From Pseudoalteromonas luteoviolacea NCIMB 1944 (GTDB lineage Bacteria > Pseudomonadota > Gammaproteobacteria > Enterobacterales > Alteromonadaceae), in NCBI RefSeq assembly GCF_001625565.1, contig NZ_AUXS01000047.1:1-64000 (forward strand): 64,000 bases of DNA, written 5' to 3'. The position numbers and the translations under genes were made by a program. The notes under the pieces were generated by a model. It ran no database searches. It was not told where the DNA came from and was given only the letters and a program-made list of their open reading frames with translations. Shown here piece by piece: positions 44,601 through 51,110 of this stretch (its first letter is position 1; each line of letters begins with the position of its first letter).

Positions 44601-45725
44601 GATGCAGATGGTAACGCTGTTGAATCTCTAGCTCCGGGCGCATCTGCGTTTGTTGATAGCTACAAGCCATTCACACTAGCGTCAGACGACCAAATCTTAG
44701 CGAATATCACAGCTGATATGTTACCAGCGGTAGTGGCTCCTATGATTGCTGATGCAGACTTAGAAGTATCTGAAGATGCAGAGGTAGGCCACGTAATTGG
44801 TCAACTAGAAGTAGTTGAACAAGACGGTGCTGCTAAGATCTCTGAATTCGAGCTTGTTGCTCGCTCACATTCAGGTATCACAGTACACAAAGACGGTTCA
44901 GTTGTTGTTGCTGATGGTGAGCCTCTAGATTACGATGCAGGCGTAATGTCAGTTGAACTAACTGTTGTTGCTCACGATGAAAAAGGCTTCAAGTCAGAGC
45001 CTACAAATATCATTGTTGACGTGTTAAACGCAGTTGACGAAGATTCAGAGAAAGCACCATATGTTGCTGAAGGCCAAGAGTTTGACGTTCAAGAAAACGC
45101 AGACCTAGGTACTGAAGTTGGCATGCTTGAGTTCATGGACCAAGATGACAATGTTTCTTCATTCAAAGTTGAAGGTTCTGATGCAATTGCAATTGACGCT
45201 GAAGGTAACATCACTGTTACTGGCGAAATTGACTTTGACCAAGGTGAGTCTTTCGAAGTAACTGTAACAGCTGTTGATGCAGACGGTCTTGAGTCTGAAG
45301 CGGTAACTGTCGTATTCAATGTTGAAGAAGACGAATACGAAGGTAAGCCAATGATCGAAGAAGGTCAGAGCTTCAACATCGAAGAAAACAGCCCAGTTGG
45401 TACTGTAATTGGTCAGCTAACGTTCTCTGATTTCGACAACGATGTTGTTGAGTTCATGGTAGCGGGTACTACGTTAATCACGATTAACGAGCAGGGTCAG
45501 CTGATTGTTGCTGGTAACCTAGACTTCGAATTCGACCGTCAGTTCAGCTTCGACGTAACAGCGAAAGATGCGGCAGGTAAATACTCTGACGACGTTCGTG
45601 TTGAAGTTCGCTTGATTGACGTGAAAGAAGACAACGGTGACGACGATGACGATTCAGGTTCACTAGCTTGGTTGACACTACTAGCTGCACCATTTGCTGC
45701 ACTACGTCGCCGCAAGCAAAAGTAA
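41667..45725 (+). CDS. Secreted S8 subtilase with PA insert, cadherin-like repeats and GlyGly-CTERM-like tail
   Basis: The 1352-residue protein has a signal peptide (ending SAASVSAA), an I9-like propeptide (AFLVVLKQETAANL), and a subtilisin domain with Asp176 (VAVLDTGIDYTH), His242 (TSHGTSVS) and Ser560 (GTSFSGP), so the triad is complete. A PA domain is inserted at about 400-490 (GKAVLIDRGACAFVDKALNA). Three cadherin-like repeats follow from about 1025 (LEVSEDAEVGHVIGQLEV; FDVQENADLGTEVGML; FNIEENSPVGTVIGQL). An acidic run (DDDDDSGS), a hydrophobic helix and RRRKQK end it, the layout of GlyGly-CTERM proteins processed by rhombosortase. Codon use looks more biased than in neighbours, suggesting strong expression. 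Confidence 0.92.
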   Translation: MAKYSFKATAVAMAVSGALSAASVSAATLETNTRSLNTEVAKVELSAKQENRAEAFLVVLKQETAANLMERGNYSVSDARQTVASVETLQTTVKRDLASLNADIKVVGSTKLLASTLIVEASDEALEKIKKNNNVARILPLYDYELHVADANNYIQAAPINTAGFTGTGQKVAVLDTGIDYTHKVFGGAGTQEAYDAAQADPAAVTWPQGQVVGGYDFMRNDADPIENDPANPTEDDAPTSHGTSVSHSVTGIAPDVELYVYSVCGGGCPFAAQLGALEAAMDPNGDGDISDRVDVINMSLGGEFGSTDREDGTQFLIHQAVKMGTNVVISAGNDGNHPFRIGGPSTTPNALSVGAMGHPVLPDLFAVGTLNGDRIDVGTASFGPQDPFSFTNADTELVYPEANQNGCNIPDPDNEGEVLNPFEGMDFTGKAVLIDRGACAFVDKALNAQAKGAKYVIIANNVEGGAPGLGGSSDAVTVPTISVSLDTGTAIKAVLAAGNQPTFNFGIESHVAIDSVADFSSRGPSMDGLLKPEITAPGVNIQVAATGTLDQLAGATGTSFSGPITAGAVALVREARPELSAAQVKAVLMNTANLNVFMEPKSLNAETELAPISLIGAGLVDVKKAVDSQTVAWVHHDDYDTIQAALSFGFDVLEETTTYTKTVYVKNFHTEEKTYNLRTEDRYTSDTDLGATSWKFPASITVAAGETASFQVELTIDPSKLPAWSLPNPQGANDLTARAAALTLSELDGALIFDDQALDGDHDIHMVYHVLPRANEGVEVSVLEEGDKRVQVTNNGFTTFNVVTDQLVAVGEEASAEDKQFNILSTSFNVYGSESCDSGAIFTASMALRDELTMHRQAGYRMTLDVNYDGVPDFFLQNYNDVGRSAAVIGRARTLSGPIIDGEDQWRFLSAMFHEGGTNTITFSGCSSLIGLDTSNLGDKIMIEAQAGIGNYQSGIFEVTDSLTGHTTFETAPASLVDADGNAVESLAPGASAFVDSYKPFTLASDDQILANITADMLPAVVAPMIADADLEVSEDAEVGHVIGQLEVVEQDGAAKISEFELVARSHSGITVHKDGSVVVADGEPLDYDAGVMSVELTVVAHDEKGFKSEPTNIIVDVLNAVDEDSEKAPYVAEGQEFDVQENADLGTEVGMLEFMDQDDNVSSFKVEGSDAIAIDAEGNITVTGEIDFDQGESFEVTVTAVDADGLESEAVTVVFNVEEDEYEGKPMIEEGQSFNIEENSPVGTVIGQLTFSDFDNDVVEFMVAGTTLITINEQGQLIVAGNLDFEFDRQFSFDVTAKDAAGKYSDDVRVEVRLIDVKEDNGDDDDDSGSLAWLTLLAAPFAALRRRKQK

Positions 45726-45768
45726 TATGATTGATATCAGCTGAGCCTGATAATTAATCAAACATAAT

Positions 45769-45797
45769 AAACACCGGCTTTGAGCCGGTGTTTTTTT
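45769..45797 (+). terminator. Rho-independent terminator after the subtilase gene
   Basis: An 11-bp stem (AAACACCGGCT with AGCCGGTGTTT) closes a TTG loop and ends in seven T residues, 44 bases after the stop codon. Confidence 0.92.
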
Positions 45798-45976
45798 ATG
45801 TCCGATTAACGTTGGAATTAGAAACTCATGGGCAGTTCCCCAAGGTAGATGGAATGGAGGGCCAGCAACACCTTCAGTATAATAAAGGGGGTTATAAATG
45901 AGTTCGTTTAGCGTGGGAGGAGCTTATACAAGTATATAAACCCGCCAGCAAATATGGGTAGGGCTTAATTGAGCGC

Positions 45977-46444
45977 TTATCCAATATCTTTAAAAATCAT
46001 ACCGCGTCGCATACTACGTGTTGCCAACATGACCTCAGCGAGTAACGCTATAAAAGCCCCAATTAAAAGCAGCATGGCAGCAATGAAACAGCTTGAAACT
46101 GTGATCCCAAGTGACCACGTATAGAGGTGGGAAATAAACAATAGCACGACCACTGCACACACCATGAGTGCGCTAAGAACGCTCATGCTAAAAGCGATGT
46201 GAATGCAGCGAGAGCGCTTTAGCAAAGCGCGCATTTCTTGGGTGAGCGTAAAATGTAGGGTGTCATCTTGATTGGCATTGAGCTTTCTATCAAGTAAACG
46301 TGCTCGGTCTGTAATACGCGCTAATCGATTAGATAAAACACCCAAAAATGCGGCGATCCCTGTTAATAGAAAAACTGGGGCCACAGCGGTTTGGATCACT
46401 TTGGCCATGGTTAAGATACTGACAACGTCTGAATTTAGTTCCAC
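45977..46444 (-). CDS. DUF2721 membrane protein
   Basis: The 155-residue protein has three membrane helices and the DUF2721 core: APVFLLTGIAAFLGVLSNRL, ARITDRARLLDRKL, then LLKRSRCIHIAFSMSVLSAL. The GTG at 46442-46444 follows AGGT and overlaps the upstream gene's stop by 10 bases, implying coupling with the thioredoxin-fold lipoprotein. Function of the family is unknown. Confidence 0.85.
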   Translation of the reverse strand: MELNSDVVSILTMAKVIQTAVAPVFLLTGIAAFLGVLSNRLARITDRARLLDRKLNANQDDTLHFTLTQEMRALLKRSRCIHIAFSMSVLSALMVCAVVVLLFISHLYTWSLGITVSSCFIAAMLLLIGAFIALLAEVMLATRSMRRGMIFKDIG

Positions 46445-46944
46445 TTTACCTGCTCAATAATATTTTCTGTTTCACCAATTAAAGTGTTAACGACGCGGTT
46501 GTTTTCATCAAGTAGGATCAGTCGCGGTACCCCTTTATTGGCATATTGGCTGTACACTGTGCGCTGTTCATCTGTGATGAGGGGAAAAGAGACATTATAG
46601 TCAGCAGCGAATTGTGCAAGTGACTCTGAGGTCTCTTCTCGGCCAATTGCGACAATGGTGAGGTTGCGATCGGTGACTAAAGGAGAAGCGTTGAGTTCGT
46701 TAAACATACGTTGTGAGTCTGAACACCAAGTAGCGAAAAAGATGACTAGCTTTTTGCCCTGTGTATTGGCCAAATCGACTGGTTGACCATTGATGTCTTT
46801 AAATGTCAGATGTTTAAATATGTCGCCTTGACTAATATAGGTTTCATAGTCCGCGTTGGGTGTAGTCGATTCAGTGGTGCCACAGGCGCTTATTGCTAAA
46901 CATGCGGCGGTGAGAAAACTGATTGTGAGCTGACTTTTTATCAT
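46435..46944 (-). CDS. Thioredoxin-fold lipoprotein with a single-Cys (CxxS) active site
   Basis: The 169-residue protein has a lipobox (LAISACG) and a TlpA/redoxin fold: FKHLTFKDINGQPVDLANTQ, GKKLVIFFATWCSDSQR, and cis-Pro in NKGVPRLILLDENN. The active site reads WCSDS, so the second Cys of CxxC is Ser. Such a protein cannot cycle as a normal disulfide reductase; it could trap mixed disulfides or act like a peroxiredoxin. It is coupled to the DUF2721 gene downstream. Confidence 0.83.
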   Translation of the reverse strand: MIKSQLTISFLTAACLAISACGTTESTTPNADYETYISQGDIFKHLTFKDINGQPVDLANTQGKKLVIFFATWCSDSQRMFNELNASPLVTDRNLTIVAIGREETSESLAQFAADYNVSFPLITDEQRTVYSQYANKGVPRLILLDENNRVVNTLIGETENIIEQVKWN

Positions 46945-47045
46945 TGTTGATTTCCTTATGGTAGGCTGGTCCTATTTACGCGTATTTTTAATCACATAGC
47001 AAGCTTTGTGATTGCTGTATTTCCAACACATTTTATCTTTTTACT

Positions 47046-47471
47046 ATGGTTTATCTGAGTCTTTTTTTCAGCGCATTTATTGCAGCGACGCTGTTACCTG
47101 CGGCGTCGGAGTTACTGCTTACAGGTATGGTTGTTAAGCAATCAGGTCATGTATTTTTGCTGTGGTGCAGCGCAACCATAGGTAACGTGCTCGGAAGTTG
47201 TGTGAATTACTACCTTGGCACACAAGTTGAGCGGCTTAGCCATCGCCGCTGGTTTCCCGTATCGCCGAGCAGCATGGCGAGGGCACAAGCGCATTTTCAA
47301 CGCTATGGCACATTTAGCCTCTTGTTTGCGTGGTTGCCAGTTGTCGGTGATCCACTGACGCTGATAGCTGGGGTATTTAAAATTAGATTTAGTGCATTCT
47401 TATTGTTGGTGAGTATTGGAAAAGGGCTTCGCTATGCTTTGGTGATAGCGTTGGCTATGGGGTTGTTTTGA
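47046..47471 (+). CDS. YqaA-family (VTT/DedA-like) membrane protein
   Basis: The 141-residue protein has the VTT/SNARE-associated layout: PAASELLLTGMVV, SATIGNVLGSCVNYYLG, then FQRYGTFSLLFAWLPVVGDP and LTLIAGVFKIRFSAFLLLVS. This short form matches Escherichia coli YqaA. DedA relatives move or scramble phospholipids or are linked to envelope homeostasis; the exact role here is unknown. A hairpin follows the gene. Confidence 0.85.
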   Translation: MVYLSLFFSAFIAATLLPAASELLLTGMVVKQSGHVFLLWCSATIGNVLGSCVNYYLGTQVERLSHRRWFPVSPSSMARAQAHFQRYGTFSLLFAWLPVVGDPLTLIAGVFKIRFSAFLLLVSIGKGLRYALVIALAMGLF

Positions 47472-47482
47472 GCTTGTTGGCA

Positions 47483-47515
47483 ATGCTCCAGTCATCTGGA
47501 GCATATGGGTTTTTA
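47483..47515 (+). terminator. Terminator after the YqaA-like gene
   Basis: ATGCTCCAG pairs perfectly with CTGGAGCAT around a TCAT loop; ATGGG and five T residues follow. It lies between the convergent YqaA-like and folX genes. Confidence 0.65.
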
Positions 47516-47890
47516 ATCTATGTTTTGCGCCTTGCGCCACTCAAGTGTTAAAGAAACAGAATCTGCAAAGCGTAGCGCATGGGGTTTATCAACTCGCACA
47601 CGGGCAAAAGAAACATCCGGGTGCTGGTGACACTCCGATAATATATCTGCCACTAATTTTTCTAGCAGCAAAAAGTGTCCAGTCTCAACCAGCTTGATCA
47701 CCGATTTGGTAATGGTTTTATAATTAAGCGCATGATCAACTTCGTCTAGCTGAACACATTCAGTGTCAGCGGGGTAGTGGATCTCGATATTGATAACTAC
47801 GTCTTGTTTTTTTTCGCGCTCTTCGTCATTGAACCCGATGAAGGTTCGTAATCTCAGGTTAGTTATATTGATAATCGCATTATGCATCAT
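47513..47890 (-). CDS. folX: Dihydroneopterin triphosphate 2'-epimerase
   Basis: The protein of about 125 residues has the FolB/FolX tunnelling fold: IINITNLRLRTFIGFNDEER, KKQDVVINIEIHYPA, NYKTITKSVIKLVETGHFLL, LEKLVADILSECHQHP and VRVDKPHALRFADSV. The IGFNDEE and KPHALRFADSV wording matches FolX rather than FolB. It epimerises 7,8-dihydroneopterin triphosphate to the monapterin form. A start at 47890 is favoured by AAGGA 7 bases upstream. It follows folE by 17 bases. Confidence 0.87.
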   Translation of the reverse strand: MMHNAIINITNLRLRTFIGFNDEEREKKQDVVINIEIHYPADTECVQLDEVDHALNYKTITKSVIKLVETGHFLLLEKLVADILSECHQHPDVSFARVRVDKPHALRFADSVSLTLEWRKAQNID

Positions 47891-47907
47891 TGGCATGTCC
47901 TTGCAAT

Positions 47908-48465
47908 TTAGTCGTGTTTGACGAGTTGTAAAAACTCATTGCGAGTTTTTGCATCCTCTCTGAAGTTACCTAACATGACTGAGGTGCGCATTTTCGAGTT
48001 TTGCTTTTCTACGCCACGCATCATCATGCACATGTGTTTTGCTTCGACAATCACACCAACACCTCGTGCACCAGTCACTTCTTCAACAGCTTTGGCAATT
48101 TGATGAGTCAACTGTTCCTGAATTTGAAAGCGGCGTGCATACATGTCGACAATTCGAGCAAATTTAGATAAGCCTAACACTTTGCCATTGGGAATGTAAG
48201 CAATGTGGCAACGGCCGACAAAAGGGAGCAGATGATGTTCACACATTGAGTACAATTCGATATCTTGGATCAATACCATATCGTCAGCATCGGATGAAAA
48301 CACCGCATTATTGGTTATCTCATCTAAAGTTTGTCGATATCCTTGAGTTAAGTACTCCATCGCTTTGGCCGCACGCTTAGGTGTGTCTAATAACCCTTCT
48401 CTGTCTGCGTCCTCACCAACGGCGTTAATGATCTCTGTGTAACTGTTTTTTAATTCTTCATGCAT
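47908..48465 (-). CDS. folE: GTP cyclohydrolase I
   Basis: The 185-residue protein shows the GCH-I blocks REGLLDTPKRAAKAMEYLTQ, IELYSMCEHHLLPFVGRCHI (zinc ligands Cys and His), GLSKFARIVDMYARRFQIQE, QLTHQIAKAVEEV and AKHMCMMMRGV (second Cys). It makes 7,8-dihydroneopterin triphosphate from GTP. It lies between folM and folX, so it probably supplies the monapterin branch as well as folate. Confidence 0.95.
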   Translation of the reverse strand: MHEELKNSYTEIINAVGEDADREGLLDTPKRAAKAMEYLTQGYRQTLDEITNNAVFSSDADDMVLIQDIELYSMCEHHLLPFVGRCHIAYIPNGKVLGLSKFARIVDMYARRFQIQEQLTHQIAKAVEEVTGARGVGVIVEAKHMCMMMRGVEKQNSKMRTSVMLGNFREDAKTRNEFLQLVKHD

Positions 48466-48520
48466 AATAATAACTCACAAAAATTGTGCTTGGGTTTAAA
48501 TCAATGCATCAAACCCAAAC

Positions 48521-49228
48521 TTACTTTAAATGCCTGCCACCATCAACGGCGAGTGTTCTACCTGTTATATAGTTGCTGTTGAGCAAGAGCTCAATACTTG
48601 CAATGACTTCTTTGCAACCCGGTTCTATGCCCATAAGTGACTTTTTGAGGGTTTTGGCTTTATAAGCTTCATCGTCCTGCTCATTAAAAATAATGAGTGA
48701 TGGCGACACTGAATTGACTTTAATATCAGGTGCATATTTAGCTGCAAAAGAGCGACTTAAATTGTCCAATGCGGCTTTGCTGGCAGCGTATGCAATGTGT
48801 TTGGGACTGCCTTTCTCAGCGACATAATCCGTAATATGAATTATGTCGCTAACATCTTGTGATGCTTGTAGTAGCGGGGCCAGTGCCATATTGAGCAAGT
48901 AGGGTACTTTAGCGTGTATGCGCATCATATTATCAAACAGGGCATCGTGATTTGGATTGAGTTTTTCACAATCCCAACTCGATGCATTGTGCACTATGGC
49001 ACGCAGCGCTGGCGTATAATCACTGACTTGGCGAACAAGTGTATCGATGGCGTTTGGTTCATTAAAGTCAACTTGTATACACTTCACACCTTGTTCGGCT
49101 AGCTCGTCAACCGAGTCGTGACGGGTTCGATAGGTGACAATGAGCGGTACATTAGCTGCGATGAAGTGCCGAGCAAGTGCGAGCCCAATACGCTGTGCTC
49201 CACCTGTGATTAAAATAGGGGCGTCCAT
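48521..49228 (-). CDS. folM: Dihydromonapterin reductase
   Basis: The 235-residue SDR has TGGAQRIGLALA in place of the usual TGxxxGIG, the FolM variant, with Arg in TYRTRHDSVDEL for NADPH, NAS in AIVHNASSWDCEKL and the catalytic YAASKAALDN. It reduces dihydromonapterin to tetrahydromonapterin, a cofactor of phenylalanine hydroxylase in some bacteria. folE lies 55 bases downstream and folX after that, giving the complete pathway in one run. Confidence 0.87.
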   Translation of the reverse strand: MDAPILITGGAQRIGLALARHFIAANVPLIVTYRTRHDSVDELAEQGVKCIQVDFNEPNAIDTLVRQVSDYTPALRAIVHNASSWDCEKLNPNHDALFDNMMRIHAKVPYLLNMALAPLLQASQDVSDIIHITDYVAEKGSPKHIAYAASKAALDNLSRSFAAKYAPDIKVNSVSPSLIIFNEQDDEAYKAKTLKKSLMGIEPGCKEVIASIELLLNSNYITGRTLAVDGGRHLK

Positions 49229-49434
49229 TGGTTTCCTTTAAAATTAGTATCTTGTGGTACATTCAAATTCAAGCTTGAGATTGAAGTGAATCAAGAGTCA
49301 CCAGCTGATACACATAATAGATAATACGAGATAAGTTACCTTTATGATCACTAACTTAGCATGAGTTTTTGTTGGCTGTACACAAATATGTAACTATTTT
49401 GTTAAGCCGTGGTGGCTTGTCTAAAAATAGAATA

Positions 49435-49451
49435 GGGTGCTAAGCGCACCC
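49435..49451 (-). terminator. Terminator after nadE
   Basis: On the minus strand GGGTGC pairs with GCACCC around GCTTA, followed by TATTCTATTTTTAG. It lies 23 bases past the nadE stop codon. Confidence 0.6.
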
Positions 49452-49473
49452 ATCGGATTTAATCGGCTAGGGT

Positions 49474-50304
49474 TTAGTCATAAACTGTGGGAATAGGCTG
49501 TCGCTTGTGCTGGGTGCGCTGATAAATCGCAATCAGTTTTTCTTCTACTTCGAGTGAAACTGGTTTGCCCTCTAAAAAGTCATCAATACTCTCGTAACTT
49601 AAGCCCAGCGCAGCTTCGTCGGCCAAGCCGGGGCGATCGCATTCAAGATCAGCCGTTGGCACTTTTTCAACAAGCTGTGCGGGTGCGCCTAAATGTGCAG
49701 CCAGTGAGCGCACTTGACGTTTAGACAGGCCAAATAATGGAGCCAGATCACAGGCGCCATCGCCGAACTTGGTGTAAAATCCGGTGATGTTTTCTGCGCT
49801 ATGGTCCGTACCAACAACTAAACCTGCGCTAAGCCCTGCAATTTCATACTGAGCAACCATGCGCTGCCTAGCTTTTACATTACCTTTGACAAAATCAATT
49901 TGAGTTTGTGTTGGGAGTGTCAAATTTGCTTCATTCATGGCTTGAATAGCCTGCTCATGCATCGCATCGGCGGCAGGTTTAATATTGACGGTAAGGCGTT
50001 TACTTGGCTTGATGAAATCCATCGCCATTTGTGCCTCGTCTTCATCTGCCTGCACACCATAGGGAAGACGCATAGCGATAAATTGATAAGATTTATCTTG
50101 TTGTTCTTGGTTCAATTCATCTACTGCTAGCTGGCAAAGACGGCCGCAGGTGGAAGAATCTACTCCACCGCTGATCCCAAGGACAAGGCTGGTGCAGTGT
50201 GCGGAAAGCAAACGCTGTTTGATAAACTGCACTCGACGAGTGATCTCTTCGGTTACATTAATAGAAGGTTTAACTTTCATTTCGGCAATTATAGCTTCGC
50301 GCAT
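49474..50304 (-). CDS. nadE: Ammonia-dependent NAD+ synthetase
   Basis: The 276-residue protein has the ATP-pyrophosphatase P-loop LGISGGVDSSTCGRL and NAD synthetase blocks MRLPYGVQADEDEAQMAMDF, VKGNVKARQRMVAQYE, GTDHSAENITGFYTKFGDGA and LFGLSKRQVRSLA. No glutaminase domain is attached, and length fits the ammonia-dependent form. It completes NAD+ synthesis from deamido-NAD+. It appears monocistronic. Confidence 0.95.
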   Translation of the reverse strand: MREAIIAEMKVKPSINVTEEITRRVQFIKQRLLSAHCTSLVLGISGGVDSSTCGRLCQLAVDELNQEQQDKSYQFIAMRLPYGVQADEDEAQMAMDFIKPSKRLTVNIKPAADAMHEQAIQAMNEANLTLPTQTQIDFVKGNVKARQRMVAQYEIAGLSAGLVVGTDHSAENITGFYTKFGDGACDLAPLFGLSKRQVRSLAAHLGAPAQLVEKVPTADLECDRPGLADEAALGLSYESIDDFLEGKPVSLEVEEKLIAIYQRTQHKRQPIPTVYD

Positions 50305-50393
50305 TGAATATCCTCAGGCCTCTTAATAATCTTCACAAACAGTGTAATAGATCCGTAAGTCTTGGGGCAACGATGTTTTTTGCCTCAGACAAC

Positions 50394-51011
50394 TTAAAGC
50401 CCCAAATGCTGTTTGATTGCTTTTAACTCAGCTTTTAATTGATTGATTTCTTCTAACAGCGAATTGAGCTCGCTTGGTTCATCAATGGATGCAATGGGAG
50501 TGTCTGCTGGAGCTGGTACATCGCCAAATAGGTGCTGATAGCGACTTTCTCGCTTACCAGGCTCTCTTTCTTGTTTCACCACTAGTTCTTGCTGTTGTAA
50601 TTGATTAAGCGCCTCTTCGACTTCGGCTACATTGGCAAATTCGGCAAGACGGCCACTGCGAGTGCGTAATTCACCAGGTGTTTGTGGACCGCGTAAAAGT
50701 AACAAGCACACAATCGCTCGCTGCTGCTCATTTAATTGCAGGCTACTAAACTCGGTATTACAAAAGCGGTGAGTGTATTTAGAAACACGACCTGACAAAG
50801 CTTCATCACACATAACTAAACGCTGAGACTTTAGTTGTGACAGGCCATCTAAAACCTCAGCTTCTGTGAGCGCTAGTACGGGCTCTCTATTTGACTTTTG
50901 GTTGCAGGCATTGGTCAGTGCATTTACAGACAGTGGATATTGATCTGGTGTGGTGGTTTCTTTTTCTAGCAAACAACCAATCAAGCGTTGTTCGATCATA
51001 GTGAGCTTCAT
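50394..51011 (-). CDS. yceH: YceH-family protein (DUF480)
   Basis: Start Met at 51011 (MKLTMIEQRLIGCLLEKETT) has GGGAA before it. The DUF480 blocks are clear: TPDQYPLSVNALTNACNQKS, NREPVLALTEAEV and AIVCLLLLRGPQTPGELRTR. Two winged helices precede a C-terminal coiled coil (LNSLLEEINQLKAELKAIKQ). The function of the family is not established. It lies 99 bases after the large hybrid kinase on the same strand. Confidence 0.92.
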   Translation of the reverse strand: MKLTMIEQRLIGCLLEKETTTPDQYPLSVNALTNACNQKSNREPVLALTEAEVLDGLSQLKSQRLVMCDEALSGRVSKYTHRFCNTEFSSLQLNEQQRAIVCLLLLRGPQTPGELRTRSGRLAEFANVAEVEEALNQLQQQELVVKQEREPGKRESRYQHLFGDVPAPADTPIASIDEPSELNSLLEEINQLKAELKAIKQHLGL

Positions 51012-51110
51012 AGTTTCCCTTTTCAAGTAGTATCGTAAATGAAATTTGCACACCGCTTGTTGGCTTTGTGACAAGGAGCCAAATCGGAATATGGGTGTCA
51101 GCAATTTGCT

